From Cyanobacteria bacterium REEB67 (GTDB taxonomy: Bacteria > Cyanobacteriota > Vampirovibrionia > Obscuribacterales > Obscuribacteraceae): 64,000 bases of DNA. Below the pieces are notes generated by a model. The model ran no database searches. It had not been told where the DNA came from and saw only the letters and a list, made by a program, of their open reading frames with translations. The DNA is taken from contig JAGXAB010000015.1 in assembly GCA_018971775.1 (NCBI GenBank), positions 35,262 through 99,261 of the forward strand. Reading direction: 5' to 3'. Positions 52,678 to 60,726 of the stretch are shown one piece after another (position 1 is the first letter of the stretch; every line of letters begins with the position of its first letter). The translations under genes were made by a program, and so were the position numbers.

Positions 52678-53919
52678 ATGGCCACCCCCCACGATGCACC
52701 AGTCACACCGAATCCCGCCGACAAAGCAAACGAGCTCTATCACGACTATCTCGCCGGCGGCCCGGACGCAGCCTACAAGAGTCTCAAGGCAGACTATGAT
52801 GCTACAGCCGGCATGTCCAATCGCGACGAATACTGGAAAAACGTTGGCGCTGACTTGCAAGCCTCAGGCCATATGCCAAACCTGGCAGTAGGCTGGCTCA
52901 AAGCGGAGAAGGGAAATCTGGACAAAAATGGTGATGGCGTCATCGACTTTGCCGAAGTAAAAAATGCCAGAGCCGAAGGCGGTCTCAATGCCATGTTCAG
53001 CGAACAAGTGACGGCCAGGATCCCCTCACCTGGCGACAACAAAACTTTTTACGACCAGATTGCTCACACCAAGCGGGCCTGGACTGATAGCCCCGATGGT
53101 ATCGAAGACGCCGATCTACGTAAATATTCCAGACAAATGCATCGCGCCGAGCGCCGCGCCTACAACCAGGATGAAGTAGCGCAGGCCGCGGCCCCTCTTC
53201 TGGATAACAATGCGGAACTGGCCAGATTTCTCGATGCGCGAAAAGACGGAAGCGAAGGCAATGGCTTCATCAGCCGTCACGAGATGAAGCGCTTCCTCAA
53301 AGATTACAAAGAGCACCCCGGCGAAGGCCTTTACACCCCGCAAAATGCCGAATACGTGAACGAACTGCTGCACGGCGAAATCGCCCGGGTGCACAATCCA
53401 CCCTTCCACGGTTTCAATATCGAACATCTGGAGCGCCGCGCCGGCCTCAACCAGCGCGACCTTGAAGAACAGCCGGCCCAGGTGATGCCACCACAGACGG
53501 AGCCGAGCAACGCTGCCCCAAAAGCAGAACAAATCGCCACGGCGACCGCGACCAAAGATCAAGCTTGCGACGAAAAACCCAAACCAGCTGAAATTTCTGA
53601 AGTTAAGGAAACCGCATTGCTTTCAGAACAAATGCGCCAACACCTGGACCGCGTCTCACGCGTCCAGCCAAACGAAGGCTACAACGCCGTCGCAGCACGC
53701 CTGCTCAATATTTTCCCCGGTCATCCACGTACTCCCGACGAGGTGAAAGACATACAAATACTCGGTCATCAGATCCAGAAAATGAACGGCGACATCAGTA
53801 CACTCAAGCTGCGCACCGGGGTTGTTTTGCCGGTGAGCGCCAATATCGAACTCTTAATGGACGAAAACCCAAGACTCAAAGCGGCGCTGCAAAGCCAGAA
53901 GGACAGCTTCAACTATTGA
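52678..53919 (+). CDS. EF-hand-containing protein of unknown function
   Basis: 413 residues, preceded by an excellent ribosome site (AGGAGGAGC). No signal peptide or membrane segment. A canonical EF-hand loop lies at residues 82-93, DKNGDGVIDFAE, with D, N, D, D and E in calcium positions 1, 3, 5, 9 and 12. A second, degenerate loop is DARKDGSEGNGFISRHEM near residue 180. The middle is helical and charged. The segment from 260 to 310 is Pro/Ala/Glu-rich, and the C-terminal part is helical again (PRTPDEVKDIQILGHQIQKMNGDI). Calcium binding is likely, role unknown. Confidence 0.6.
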   Translation: MATPHDAPVTPNPADKANELYHDYLAGGPDAAYKSLKADYDATAGMSNRDEYWKNVGADLQASGHMPNLAVGWLKAEKGNLDKNGDGVIDFAEVKNARAEGGLNAMFSEQVTARIPSPGDNKTFYDQIAHTKRAWTDSPDGIEDADLRKYSRQMHRAERRAYNQDEVAQAAAPLLDNNAELARFLDARKDGSEGNGFISRHEMKRFLKDYKEHPGEGLYTPQNAEYVNELLHGEIARVHNPPFHGFNIEHLERRAGLNQRDLEEQPAQVMPPQTEPSNAAPKAEQIATATATKDQACDEKPKPAEISEVKETALLSEQMRQHLDRVSRVQPNEGYNAVAARLLNIFPGHPRTPDEVKDIQILGHQIQKMNGDISTLKLRTGVVLPVSANIELLMDENPRLKAALQSQKDSFNY

Positions 53920-53981
53920 AGTACAAGTGACCAGATCGAGAGAGGAAGGCGCCACGACCATGAGTGACGCCTTTCTCGACT

Positions 53982-54653
53982 TTAAGGCTCGAGGCGATAG
54001 CCGACGCCTCGGATGGTGCGAATCAATGGATTTTCCGGATCTGCTTCGACTTTTTGCCTGAGGCGGAGGATAGTAGTGCGCACGGTCTCAATGGAAGCAT
54101 CCGAATCGGTGGGCCAGACCTTACTAAGAAGATCATCCGGCGAAAAAACCCGCTGCGGATGACGGATAAAGAGCTCGAGCAGGGAAAACTCCTTCGGGTA
54201 GAGTTTCAATTCCGCTCCGGCCATGGTGACAACATGGTTGACCGGATCGAGCTCGATGTTGCGCGCCTTCACCGTCTTGTATGTGACGCTCGGTGGCCTC
54301 CGCAGCAGCGCACGCACCCGCGAGAGTAACTCTCTGACATCAAACGGCTTCGTCAAATAATCGTCAGCACCACTATCGAGACCGGTAATGCGATCTGGCA
54401 CAGTATTGCGACCAGTCAAGAAAAGTACAGGCGCGGCACCACCGCCGGCGCGAAACTCATTGCACAATTCGATACCACTACAATCGGGCAATTGCCAGTC
54501 GAAGATAATCAAGTCGTATTGCACCGAACTTAGATAGGCCCGAGCATCGGCGCCGTTGTGCACCATGTCGACATTGTACTTATTGTCGGAGAGGGCGTCT
54601 TTGACAACATTGGCAATTGAAATGTCGTCTTCGACGATCAAGACCTTGGACAA
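53982..54653 (-). CDS. OmpR/PhoB-family response regulator
   Basis: 223 residues from the TTG at 54653, which is preceded by AAGGGG six bases away. Longer frames without a site run to 54770. Receiver: acidic D9/D10, phospho-acceptor D52 in IIFDWQLPD, Thr in FLTGRN and Lys in DYLTKPFD. DNA-binding domain: LYPKEFSLLELFIRHPQRVF, recognition helix region DASIETVRTTILRLRQKV, terminal RTIRGVGYRLEP. Closely resembles the regulator at 18146. Its likely kinase is at 55478-57394 on the same strand, but a gene on the opposite strand lies between them. Confidence 0.88.
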   Translation of the reverse strand: MSKVLIVEDDISIANVVKDALSDNKYNVDMVHNGADARAYLSSVQYDLIIFDWQLPDCSGIELCNEFRAGGGAAPVLFLTGRNTVPDRITGLDSGADDYLTKPFDVRELLSRVRALLRRPPSVTYKTVKARNIELDPVNHVVTMAGAELKLYPKEFSLLELFIRHPQRVFSPDDLLSKVWPTDSDASIETVRTTILRLRQKVEADPENPLIRTIRGVGYRLEP

Positions 54654-54779
54654 ACGCCACCCCTTATCATGCCGGACTTTCAGATTATAGCGGCTGCCGA
54701 CCGTTATGTGAATGTTATCTGCCCTTACTACATTGCTCTCAAGAAGCCGAAAGCCAAAATAGTGAGTCAAACAATCAGT

Positions 54780-55532
54780 ATGTCAGATAATTACTTCGCC
54801 ACCACCTCTGGCACAGCTACCGCCGCGCCGACGATGCCGTCCCCGGCCACAGAGCAAGCCGGTGCCGGCCACTATGGTACGAGCAATTTCGCGACCGCAG
54901 CGCTTCCTGCACTGACAATAGAAGATGCACCCCCGTCTACTTCGAGCCCGGCCCAAGATCTCCAGACTTATCTGGACATAGCGCGCCACAGCCAGCACGC
55001 GGCGGTCATGGAAAACGCTCTCAATATGGCCCTGCGCACGCAGCGGGCCATGATTGCCTCAACCCTGTCGAATACAATGCCCACCGCCCTCAAGATAAAG
55101 AGCTGTGAAATTCCCTTGCTGAAACTTTTCCTCGAATTTGGATCGCATTCTCCGCAATGGCGAGCGCTAATCGTGAGCATGCTCGCCGACAACGTCGAAA
55201 CGGGCAGCGGACATCTCACGGTCAATCGCGCCAAACAGGCCTTGAAAGAGCTGGCCAAACGCGCCGGTGCAAAAATGCTCGCCGATGAACTGCGTGCCGA
55301 AAGCAATGAAAGGCGTCTGGCCGCAATCACAATGTTGGGTTGGCTCAAACACGAACGAGCGATCGAGCCGCTCGTCGCAGCGTACGACCAGGCAGGCGAC
55401 AGAGAAAAAGAGGAGATCCGAAACACGCTCGAGACGCACTATCGCCCCAAGCTCGCTTATCACTTCCGCTGGCGTCATCAAGCTCCCGCTACAATCGACT
55501 GCGCACTACTGGCATTGCTCGAGCCTGCCTGA
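54780..55532 (+). CDS. HEAT-like helical repeat protein
   Basis: 250 residues from the ATG at 54780 (MSDNYFATT). The frame is open to 54669 but that region is the divergent promoter. The first 70 residues are Ala/Pro/Thr-rich and probably disordered. From about residue 75 it is all helical, with a HEAT-like unit ERRLAAITMLGWLKHERAIEPLVAAYDQAGD and SEIPLLKLFLEFGSHSPQWRALIVSMLADN-like helices. It sits antisense between the response regulator and kinase of the second two-component pair, overlapping the kinase 3' end by 55 bases. Confidence 0.55.
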   Translation: MSDNYFATTSGTATAAPTMPSPATEQAGAGHYGTSNFATAALPALTIEDAPPSTSSPAQDLQTYLDIARHSQHAAVMENALNMALRTQRAMIASTLSNTMPTALKIKSCEIPLLKLFLEFGSHSPQWRALIVSMLADNVETGSGHLTVNRAKQALKELAKRAGAKMLADELRAESNERRLAAITMLGWLKHERAIEPLVAAYDQAGDREKEEIRNTLETHYRPKLAYHFRWRHQAPATIDCALLALLEPA

Positions 55533-57394
55533 ACGCGGCACCAGAATATGCTGCCTTTACCGAGCTGACTATCCAGGCCGATTTCGCCACCGTGCAGGTC
55601 GATAATTTGTTTGCAAATGGCCAGACCAAGTCCAAAGCCGCTGCGCCTGTCGCGCCGACTATCGACCTGCTTGAAGCGCTCGAAAATTTCTTCTTGCTTC
55701 TCGGCGGGAATACCCGGCCCCTGGTCGGCAACACTGATCTGCACGAATTTTCCACCCGGCAGGATAACGAGCTGCGCCCAGACTTTGACCAGACCACCGC
55801 GCGGTGAAAATTTTATGGCATTGGCAAGGAGATTGGTCAGCACCTGGATCAAGTAATGCCTGTCGGCAAAGAGGCTGAGACCGGTGGGCGAAAAATCCAG
55901 CTTTATTTCTTTTTCCTCGCACTGGCGCAGGACAGAATTTACCGACTCCTCCATCAATGAACTGACCGTCACATCCTCACGGCTGACATCGACGGCACCC
56001 TGATCGAGCTTATCGAGATCGAGTAACTTACCGACCAGACCGAGCAAGCGATGAGTATTGTCTTCCGCGGTGACCAGGCGAGCACTCAAGTCCTCAGACA
56101 CCGGACCATATTTACCCAGCCGCGACAATTGCAAGATGCCACTAATAGTGGTGAGCGGCGTACGTATGTCGTGACTGACCATACTATAAAAATCACGCTT
56201 GATCTGCTCGATTCTATAGCGCTCGGTCACATCGATAATGGTAGCCAGAACGCGCTCGCCATCCGGTCCTTCAAAGGAGGTAGCCGATACCTCCACCGGG
56301 ATTACTTCCTGACTGGACGAAAGCGCCTCCAGTGCCATCGGGCGATCGGCACTCTCCAGCAGCAATTTCTCGACAAAGCCACCTTCCAACTTGCTGTTTT
56401 TGATGAATAGCTTTTCTAGAGGACGACCGGCGCAAGCAGTAGTCTTGTAGTCGAAAAGCACTTCAGCCGTGGGATTTAGCGACTCCACAAAACCAGCTTG
56501 ATCGACCACGATCAAAGCGGCCGGCACATTGCGGATGACAAGCTCTAGCCGCTCTTTGCTTTCCTCGAGCCAGTCAGTCATCTTCTTTTCATGCTGACGC
56601 ATCGTATTGAGAGTGTCGACCATATCGTGAAAAACACGATCCAGTTCGCCGATTTCATCGCCCGAATCGAGACGCTCAAGCAGGTGAATGCCGCTGCCGA
56701 AGCGGCGCGTATTTTCCTTAAGAACATTCAAACGCGTAACGATATTGCGCACAAAAAACGCGACCAGGGCCAGTGCCACGATAATATCGACCAACACCAT
56801 AATATCCGAAATTCGCTCAAACTCGGCACGCAGAGTCTCTTCTTTGCCACTGGCAGCCACGACCATCTTTTCCTGGGTACGTCCGAATTCTTGCAGTTGC
56901 CAGAAGAGATTGCGAGCACTGTCGCGAAACTTGACGTTGGCTTCCATGCCTTCAAATATGGTGGCAACTTGATTGTTTTCTTCGGGACTGAATTGCGAAC
57001 GCTGCATCGAATCCAGAAACTGTCGCACCAGAAATCTCAGCCTTCTTGCACTTTGCGAATCGTTGCCCTTTTTTTCAAAAACATCGGCGAGTGCGTCGCA
57101 GGAAGAGAGCATATTGGCGACATAGTCTTTGAAAGAGCGACGCTGCTCTTCGTCCCCATACATTTTCAACTGCATCAGCGATTGAAAACCGTAAAAGGAC
57201 ATCACCAGCATATTGTTGATGCGAGAGACGATTTCTCGCCGCATCGTCAACTCTCGGGTCTCGTTATGTAGCACGCCCAGGTCATGCTTGAGCTTCAGAT
57301 ACACACCGGTCTGAATGGCGAGCGGCAGAGCCACCATTAGAATACCCATGTGAGCTAACTTGAGTTTGGGCAAACGAGGCACGAGAAAAACCAT
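55478..57394 (-). CDS. Membrane sensor histidine kinase with PAS domain
   Basis: 638 residues. TM1 at about 15-33 and TM2 at 198-218 enclose a helical extracytoplasmic sensor of about 160 residues. A HAMP region (RLNVLKENTRRFGSGIHL) is followed by a PAS domain (about 280-395: LELVIRNVPAALIVVDQAGFVESLNPTAEVLF). HisKA has His408 in MVSHDIRTPLTTISG. The ATPase domain has QVLTNLLANAIKFSP, VADQGPGIPAEKQEEIF and FGLGLAICKQIIDLHGG. Paralogous in design to the kinase at 16442. A TATAAT lies on the minus strand at 57407-57412. Confidence 0.88.
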   Translation of the reverse strand: MVFLVPRLPKLKLAHMGILMVALPLAIQTGVYLKLKHDLGVLHNETRELTMRREIVSRINNMLVMSFYGFQSLMQLKMYGDEEQRRSFKDYVANMLSSCDALADVFEKKGNDSQSARRLRFLVRQFLDSMQRSQFSPEENNQVATIFEGMEANVKFRDSARNLFWQLQEFGRTQEKMVVAASGKEETLRAEFERISDIMVLVDIIVALALVAFFVRNIVTRLNVLKENTRRFGSGIHLLERLDSGDEIGELDRVFHDMVDTLNTMRQHEKKMTDWLEESKERLELVIRNVPAALIVVDQAGFVESLNPTAEVLFDYKTTACAGRPLEKLFIKNSKLEGGFVEKLLLESADRPMALEALSSSQEVIPVEVSATSFEGPDGERVLATIIDVTERYRIEQIKRDFYSMVSHDIRTPLTTISGILQLSRLGKYGPVSEDLSARLVTAEDNTHRLLGLVGKLLDLDKLDQGAVDVSREDVTVSSLMEESVNSVLRQCEEKEIKLDFSPTGLSLFADRHYLIQVLTNLLANAIKFSPRGGLVKVWAQLVILPGGKFVQISVADQGPGIPAEKQEEIFERFKQVDSRRDRRSGFGLGLAICKQIIDLHGGEIGLDSQLGKGSIFWCRVQAGSSNASSAQSIVAGA

Positions 57395-57456
57395 CGGGGA
57401 GTTTCTATTATAGCGGCCAAATTTTAATCGGCGTCGATCTGAACTCTGGCCGCCGC

Positions 57457-57710
57457 AGGGCCGGAAAGAGTAGCTCTGCAGCGCCCGGAAGGCGCGCGAG
57501 CTAAGTCACTTAACAATGGCGCCAACAGTGCAAGGGAGGGAGCTCGGGGCGAGAGGGGAGGCGACCGTGCTGAGGTAGGCAGGCCTGGACGCTGAGTTAG
57601 TTTACAAAGACCTTGCGGGCATGGGGATCTTCCCACGACAAGCTTAAGCGAAACTCAGTACAAGGGCCGTACCATGGCCTTCTCCAACACCAGCTGGGTA
57701 GTCCGGCCTT
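57457..57710 (+). ncRNA. Candidate structured RNA or structured leader
   Basis: A gene-free 254-base stretch with nested complementary segments. Closing stem AGGGCCGG (57457-57464) with CCGGCCTT (57703-57710), one G-U pair. Stem TAGCTC (57471-57476) with GAGCTA (57498-57503), enclosing GCGCC (57481-57485) and GGCGC (57491-57495) with a CGGAA loop. Stem CTGAGTT (57592-57598) with AACTCAG (57652-57658), enclosing CTTG/CAAG (57612-57615, 57639-57642) and TGGGG/TCCCA (57622-57626, 57631-57635). I compared it from memory with RNase P RNA, SRP RNA, 6S RNA and tmRNA and found no convincing match. It could be a free RNA or the leader of the S1-domain gene at 57904. Strand is assumed. Confidence 0.4.
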
Positions 57711-57903
57711 GATTGTTTCTAATAATGGGGATGGCCTATGGTGACATCACATCGCAATTTGCTCAACCCAGCAGGAACACCCCACAAGACCATTAACTAT
57801 CAAACCATCACTATTTCAGTCTTGTCGGCAAGCTCCTCTGGGAGCGCAAGGGAACGATGCATTTTTTATTTAACCGCTCGCAAGGGCATAAATTTCAAAA
57901 ACC
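57711..57903 (+). other. Spacer between the candidate RNA and the S1-domain gene
   Basis: No gene seen. It includes a hairpin GCTCC/GGAGC (near 57830-57845) followed about 15 bases later by ATTTTTTATTT, which could act as an attenuator before the S1-domain gene. The ATG at 57904 has no clear ribosome site. Confidence 0.3.
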
Positions 57904-59157
57904 ATGACAAAGTTTATCGGCGCTAACAGCAGCGCAAACGGCAACAACGCAAGCGACAGCAATCAATCATCAGTAGATCGCAGCAGCAAAGGTCCGAACA
58001 GCAAAACTCCTTATAAAAGGAAATACGGCTTCGACCTGCTGAAACAGATTGATCCGTTCTTCCTAGAAGAAGGCGAATTCGAAGCAGCCAAGGCACAACA
58101 TGAGATGCTATCGCAGCTATTCGAAGGAACAAGCGTCTTAGCTAACGCCGGTCGCAAAGATTTCATCGAAGGCACAGTAGTCGCCAGCACCAGGGACGGT
58201 TACTTAGTTAACATCGGACGCAAGTATGATGCGATCGTCCCTCTAGCGGAAGCAGGCAACTTAGCGATTAGCGACACTAGCGAATTTTATGTCATCGATG
58301 GCGCCAACAAAGCCGGCCTTGTCGTGCTATCCGCCAACATGGCTAAAGGCTGGAGGGAGCTCGAAGCAGCACAGGAAACCGACCAGATTTTCCAGGCGCG
58401 CGCCTTCAAAGAAGCAATCACCAAGCGCAATCAGAAGTCAGCCGGTTTACGCATTGTCTTCGAAGGCGGCATCCTCAATGGCATTCGCGGCTTCATACCA
58501 AATAACGAAATCGCCCGCAATGTGCAAGCCCAGACTCTGGTCGGCCAGCTGATCGACGTTTGCATATTAAAAGCTGAATCGCAAAAGGGCAGCGAATACG
58601 GCAACCTGATAGCGAGCCACAAAGCTGCACAGGGCATGGCAGACCAAATCATGATCAGCAACATGCAGACCGAGACGATGGTAAGCGGCACCGTAATAGA
58701 CTTTATCAAAGCCAGTCCGAAAGACCATAAGATGAGCGCTCTAGTGCGTTTGGAAAATGGCCTGGTAGCGATGTTGCACCGCTCCGAAACAGTCGATTCA
58801 CGCGACACCTTGACCGAAATGTATGAAGTGGGCAGTGTTATCAATGCCGCAGTGCGCAGCGTCGATATCGAACGCAAACGTATCGGTCTGTCATTGAAGC
58901 TCGCCGCCCAGATGGAGAGCTTTGCCCAACTCGCTCCCAACAAGATAGTCGAAGCTGAAGTACTGAGAGAAACCGTGTACGGCTATTTCTGCGGCATTGG
59001 CGGCGGTCTCGAAGGCCTGTTGCACAAAAGTGACCTCGTTCAAATCAACGGTCGCAGCGAGTCCTTCAAATCCGGCGACAAAATCGAAGTAATGATTTTG
59101 AACTACCGCGAAGACGGCAGCAGACTGGCCTTGGGTCGCAAGCAGTTGTTTAATTGA
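57904..59157 (+). CDS. Protein with about four S1 RNA-binding domains
   Basis: 417 residues. The first 35 are Asn/Ser-rich. Then S1-type OB folds follow: EGTVVASTRDGYLVNIGRKYDAIVPL (about residue 80), a diverged second repeat with IVFEGGILNGIRGFIPNNEI, a third VSGTVIDFIKASPKDHKMSALVRLENGLVAML, and a fourth VEAEVLRETVYGYFCGIGGGLEGLLHKSDL. The layout recalls a shortened ribosomal protein S1, but the domains are diverged and it is unlikely to be the main rpsA product. It should bind RNA. Followed by a two-domain S1 gene and a helical protein in the same direction. A structured element lies upstream, which may be a regulatory leader. Confidence 0.75.
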   Translation: MTKFIGANSSANGNNASDSNQSSVDRSSKGPNSKTPYKRKYGFDLLKQIDPFFLEEGEFEAAKAQHEMLSQLFEGTSVLANAGRKDFIEGTVVASTRDGYLVNIGRKYDAIVPLAEAGNLAISDTSEFYVIDGANKAGLVVLSANMAKGWRELEAAQETDQIFQARAFKEAITKRNQKSAGLRIVFEGGILNGIRGFIPNNEIARNVQAQTLVGQLIDVCILKAESQKGSEYGNLIASHKAAQGMADQIMISNMQTETMVSGTVIDFIKASPKDHKMSALVRLENGLVAMLHRSETVDSRDTLTEMYEVGSVINAAVRSVDIERKRIGLSLKLAAQMESFAQLAPNKIVEAEVLRETVYGYFCGIGGGLEGLLHKSDLVQINGRSESFKSGDKIEVMILNYREDGSRLALGRKQLFN

Positions 59158-59220
59158 GAATTTCAAATACATTCAATCAATTTATTCACCGGACCTGGCC
59201 TACTGACTGGCAAAACCAGC

Positions 59221-59832
59221 ATGGGCCAGGTCACAAATTACAAAAAAATGAATCAGACAAGAAGCAACATTAGAGGAGGAAATTTTTCTCAAAAAAACTC
59301 CGGGCAGGTAAGTATTGATATCAAAGCGCTCTACCAGGTAGGCCAGGAAGTGCAGGGTAAAATAAAAGGCTTTATCAAAGCCGGCTCAGACCATCCCGAT
59401 TTGAGCGCTGTCATCGACCTGAGCAGTGGCGGCACGGCCTTGATGCTCTACAACGAGATACCGGGCTATCCGCGCAATAAGATTGCCGAGCGCTACAAGC
59501 AGGGCGAAACAATTGATGTAGAAGTTACGGCAGTGCGCCCGAACAAAAATCGTATATCAGTATCGCTCAGGCCAGTCCTTTTACGCAATGCAGCAGCACA
59601 GATCGAACGTGGCGACATTGTCGAAGCGACAATAACCAACAGCGTCAATTACGGCTATTTCGTCAGCCTCGGCGGCGTACTCGAGGCCCTGCTCCACAAC
59701 GACAACCTCGATCAGGGCTTCCACGGCAATCGCGAGAAATTCGAAATCGGCGAAAAGACCGAAGTCGTCGTACTTAAAATCGAAGAGCAGGGCAAACGCA
59801 TCGGCGTCGGTCGCAAGCAGCTTTTCGATTAG
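59221..59832 (+). CDS. Protein with two S1 RNA-binding domains
   Basis: 203 residues from ATG 59221. A second ATG at 59248 is possible. After a short Asn/Ser/Gly-rich start come two S1 repeats: VGQEVQGKIKGFIKAGSDHPDLSAVIDLSSGGTALMLYNEI (about 38-80) and RGDIVEATITNSVNYGYFVSLGGVLEALLHNDNL (about 137-170). The C-terminal motif RIGVGRKQLFD matches LALGRKQLFN in the gene before it, so the two are related by duplication. Likely RNA-binding. No ribosome site is obvious before either ATG. Confidence 0.72.
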   Translation: MGQVTNYKKMNQTRSNIRGGNFSQKNSGQVSIDIKALYQVGQEVQGKIKGFIKAGSDHPDLSAVIDLSSGGTALMLYNEIPGYPRNKIAERYKQGETIDVEVTAVRPNKNRISVSLRPVLLRNAAAQIERGDIVEATITNSVNYGYFVSLGGVLEALLHNDNLDQGFHGNREKFEIGEKTEVVVLKIEEQGKRIGVGRKQLFD

Positions 59833-59880
59833 ACAACTTTTTGAGTAAGCAATTTCAATCAACTATTTTATTTACCCGAG

Positions 59881-59897
59881 AGCGCTCACATAGCGCT
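59881..59897 (+). other. Short hairpin before the 165-residue protein gene
   Basis: AGCGCT-CACAT-AGCGCT (59881-59897) forms a 6-bp stem 20 bases before the ATG at 59917. It may influence translation or merely be an intergenic hairpin. Confidence 0.3.
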
Positions 59898-59916
59898 TCC
59901 GCAAATTTCAAAGACA

Positions 59917-60414
59917 ATGCAAAATAGCAAAAGAGTGCTGTCGTTTATTAATTTGCAACACAGCCTGCTGCTCGCAAGTGGCACTCAAACTGAAAGATTG
60001 ACCATAGATCTCAATCGTCTAGACCGGACCGATCCCGCTTATAGCACCTCAGTCCTGGTAAAGACCGCCTTAAAACTGATTAGCGTAAGCGCTGAAATTG
60101 GCCTGACGATCGCCGATATGCTGGAGCTTTCGCACAATAAAGCCGTGCAAAATCAGGGACTGGAAGAGCAAGGAGCATCAGACGCCGATCGTGCGGCCAG
60201 CCTGACCGAGTCTCATCGTCGCGAACTCGTCACCCTGAGCGCAGCCGCCCGCATGCAACAGATCCTGCACGCCATCGCCGCCCGCTGCAACGAAAACCTG
60301 ATCAACGCCCATATAAAAACAATGGACGAAGACCAACTCAGCTATGCACCAGGGCTGCAGGATCTAAATACCAGCCTGAAGACTCTTCGCAACCTGACCA
60401 TGTTTAAAAAGTGA
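59917..60414 (+). CDS. Helical protein of unknown function
   Basis: 165 residues, no signal or membrane segment. Predominantly helical with many Leu/Ala (LVKTALKLISVSAEIGLTIADMLEL, LVTLSAAARMQQILHAIAARCNENL). No family recognised. It follows the two S1-domain genes in the same direction and its stop lies inside the terminator hairpin, so it is the last gene of this unit. A role with the RNA-binding proteins is possible on context alone. Confidence 0.55.
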   Translation: MQNSKRVLSFINLQHSLLLASGTQTERLTIDLNRLDRTDPAYSTSVLVKTALKLISVSAEIGLTIADMLELSHNKAVQNQGLEEQGASDADRAASLTESHRRELVTLSAAARMQQILHAIAARCNENLINAHIKTMDEDQLSYAPGLQDLNTSLKTLRNLTMFKK

Positions 60415-60432
60415 GGCCCTGCCTCATTTTTT
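60412..60432 (+). terminator. Intrinsic terminator at the end of the S1 gene unit
   Basis: TGAGGC (60412-60417), CCT loop, GCCTCA (60421-60426), followed by six T residues to 60432. The stop codon of the preceding gene forms the first three bases of the stem. Confidence 0.88.
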
Positions 60433-60508
60433 AATCACGGCCTCTACTACACCAATACATAGCTATCAAATCAAGCGCTGGTGACGGCAGCGTGACGGGT
60501 CGCAACAG

Positions 60509-60712
60509 CTACGGATTAATGGCTCTTTTAAAAATATAAGCGAGAACAAGAGCTGGACAGAAACTTAAAAGCAGCAAAACCAAAGCCACGGGTGTGTCCG
60601 GATCTAGATACAATTCCCTGCCTGCCGGCTTCTTGGCGCTGCACGATTCGAGCAAAGACCAGGCGTACTGATCGACGATTTCCGGTCCCTGAACGATATC
60701 AGGAGGAGACAG
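60509..60712 (-). pseudogene. Small membrane-protein frame without a normal start codon
   Basis: On the minus strand, directly after the cysteine-synthase-family gene, an open frame of 67 codons reads …DIVQGPEIVDQYAWSLLESC… and ends with a basic tail (AYIFKRAINP) after a hydrophobic segment LVLLLLSFCPALVLAYIF. The composition looks like a real tail-anchored protein. The frame begins after a stop at 60716-60718, and only CTG (60712) or later TTG codons are available. It may be a truncated gene, a frameshifted one, or a gene with an unusual start. The rest of the gap (60433-60726) shows nothing else. Confidence 0.35.
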
Positions 60713-60726
60713 GCATCAAAGACAAA

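Noticed and set aside
57424..57636. 70-codon minus-strand Pro/Ser/Arg-rich frame over the candidate RNA
   Set aside because: Composition is that of GC-rich non-coding sequence, and the region has strong nested complementarity instead.
57457..57710. RNase P RNA, SRP RNA or tmRNA identity for the structured element
   Set aside because: The conserved cores I know (GAGGAAAGTCC of RNase P, GGAAG-AGC loop of SRP RNA, CCA-ending tRNA-like part of tmRNA) are not present.
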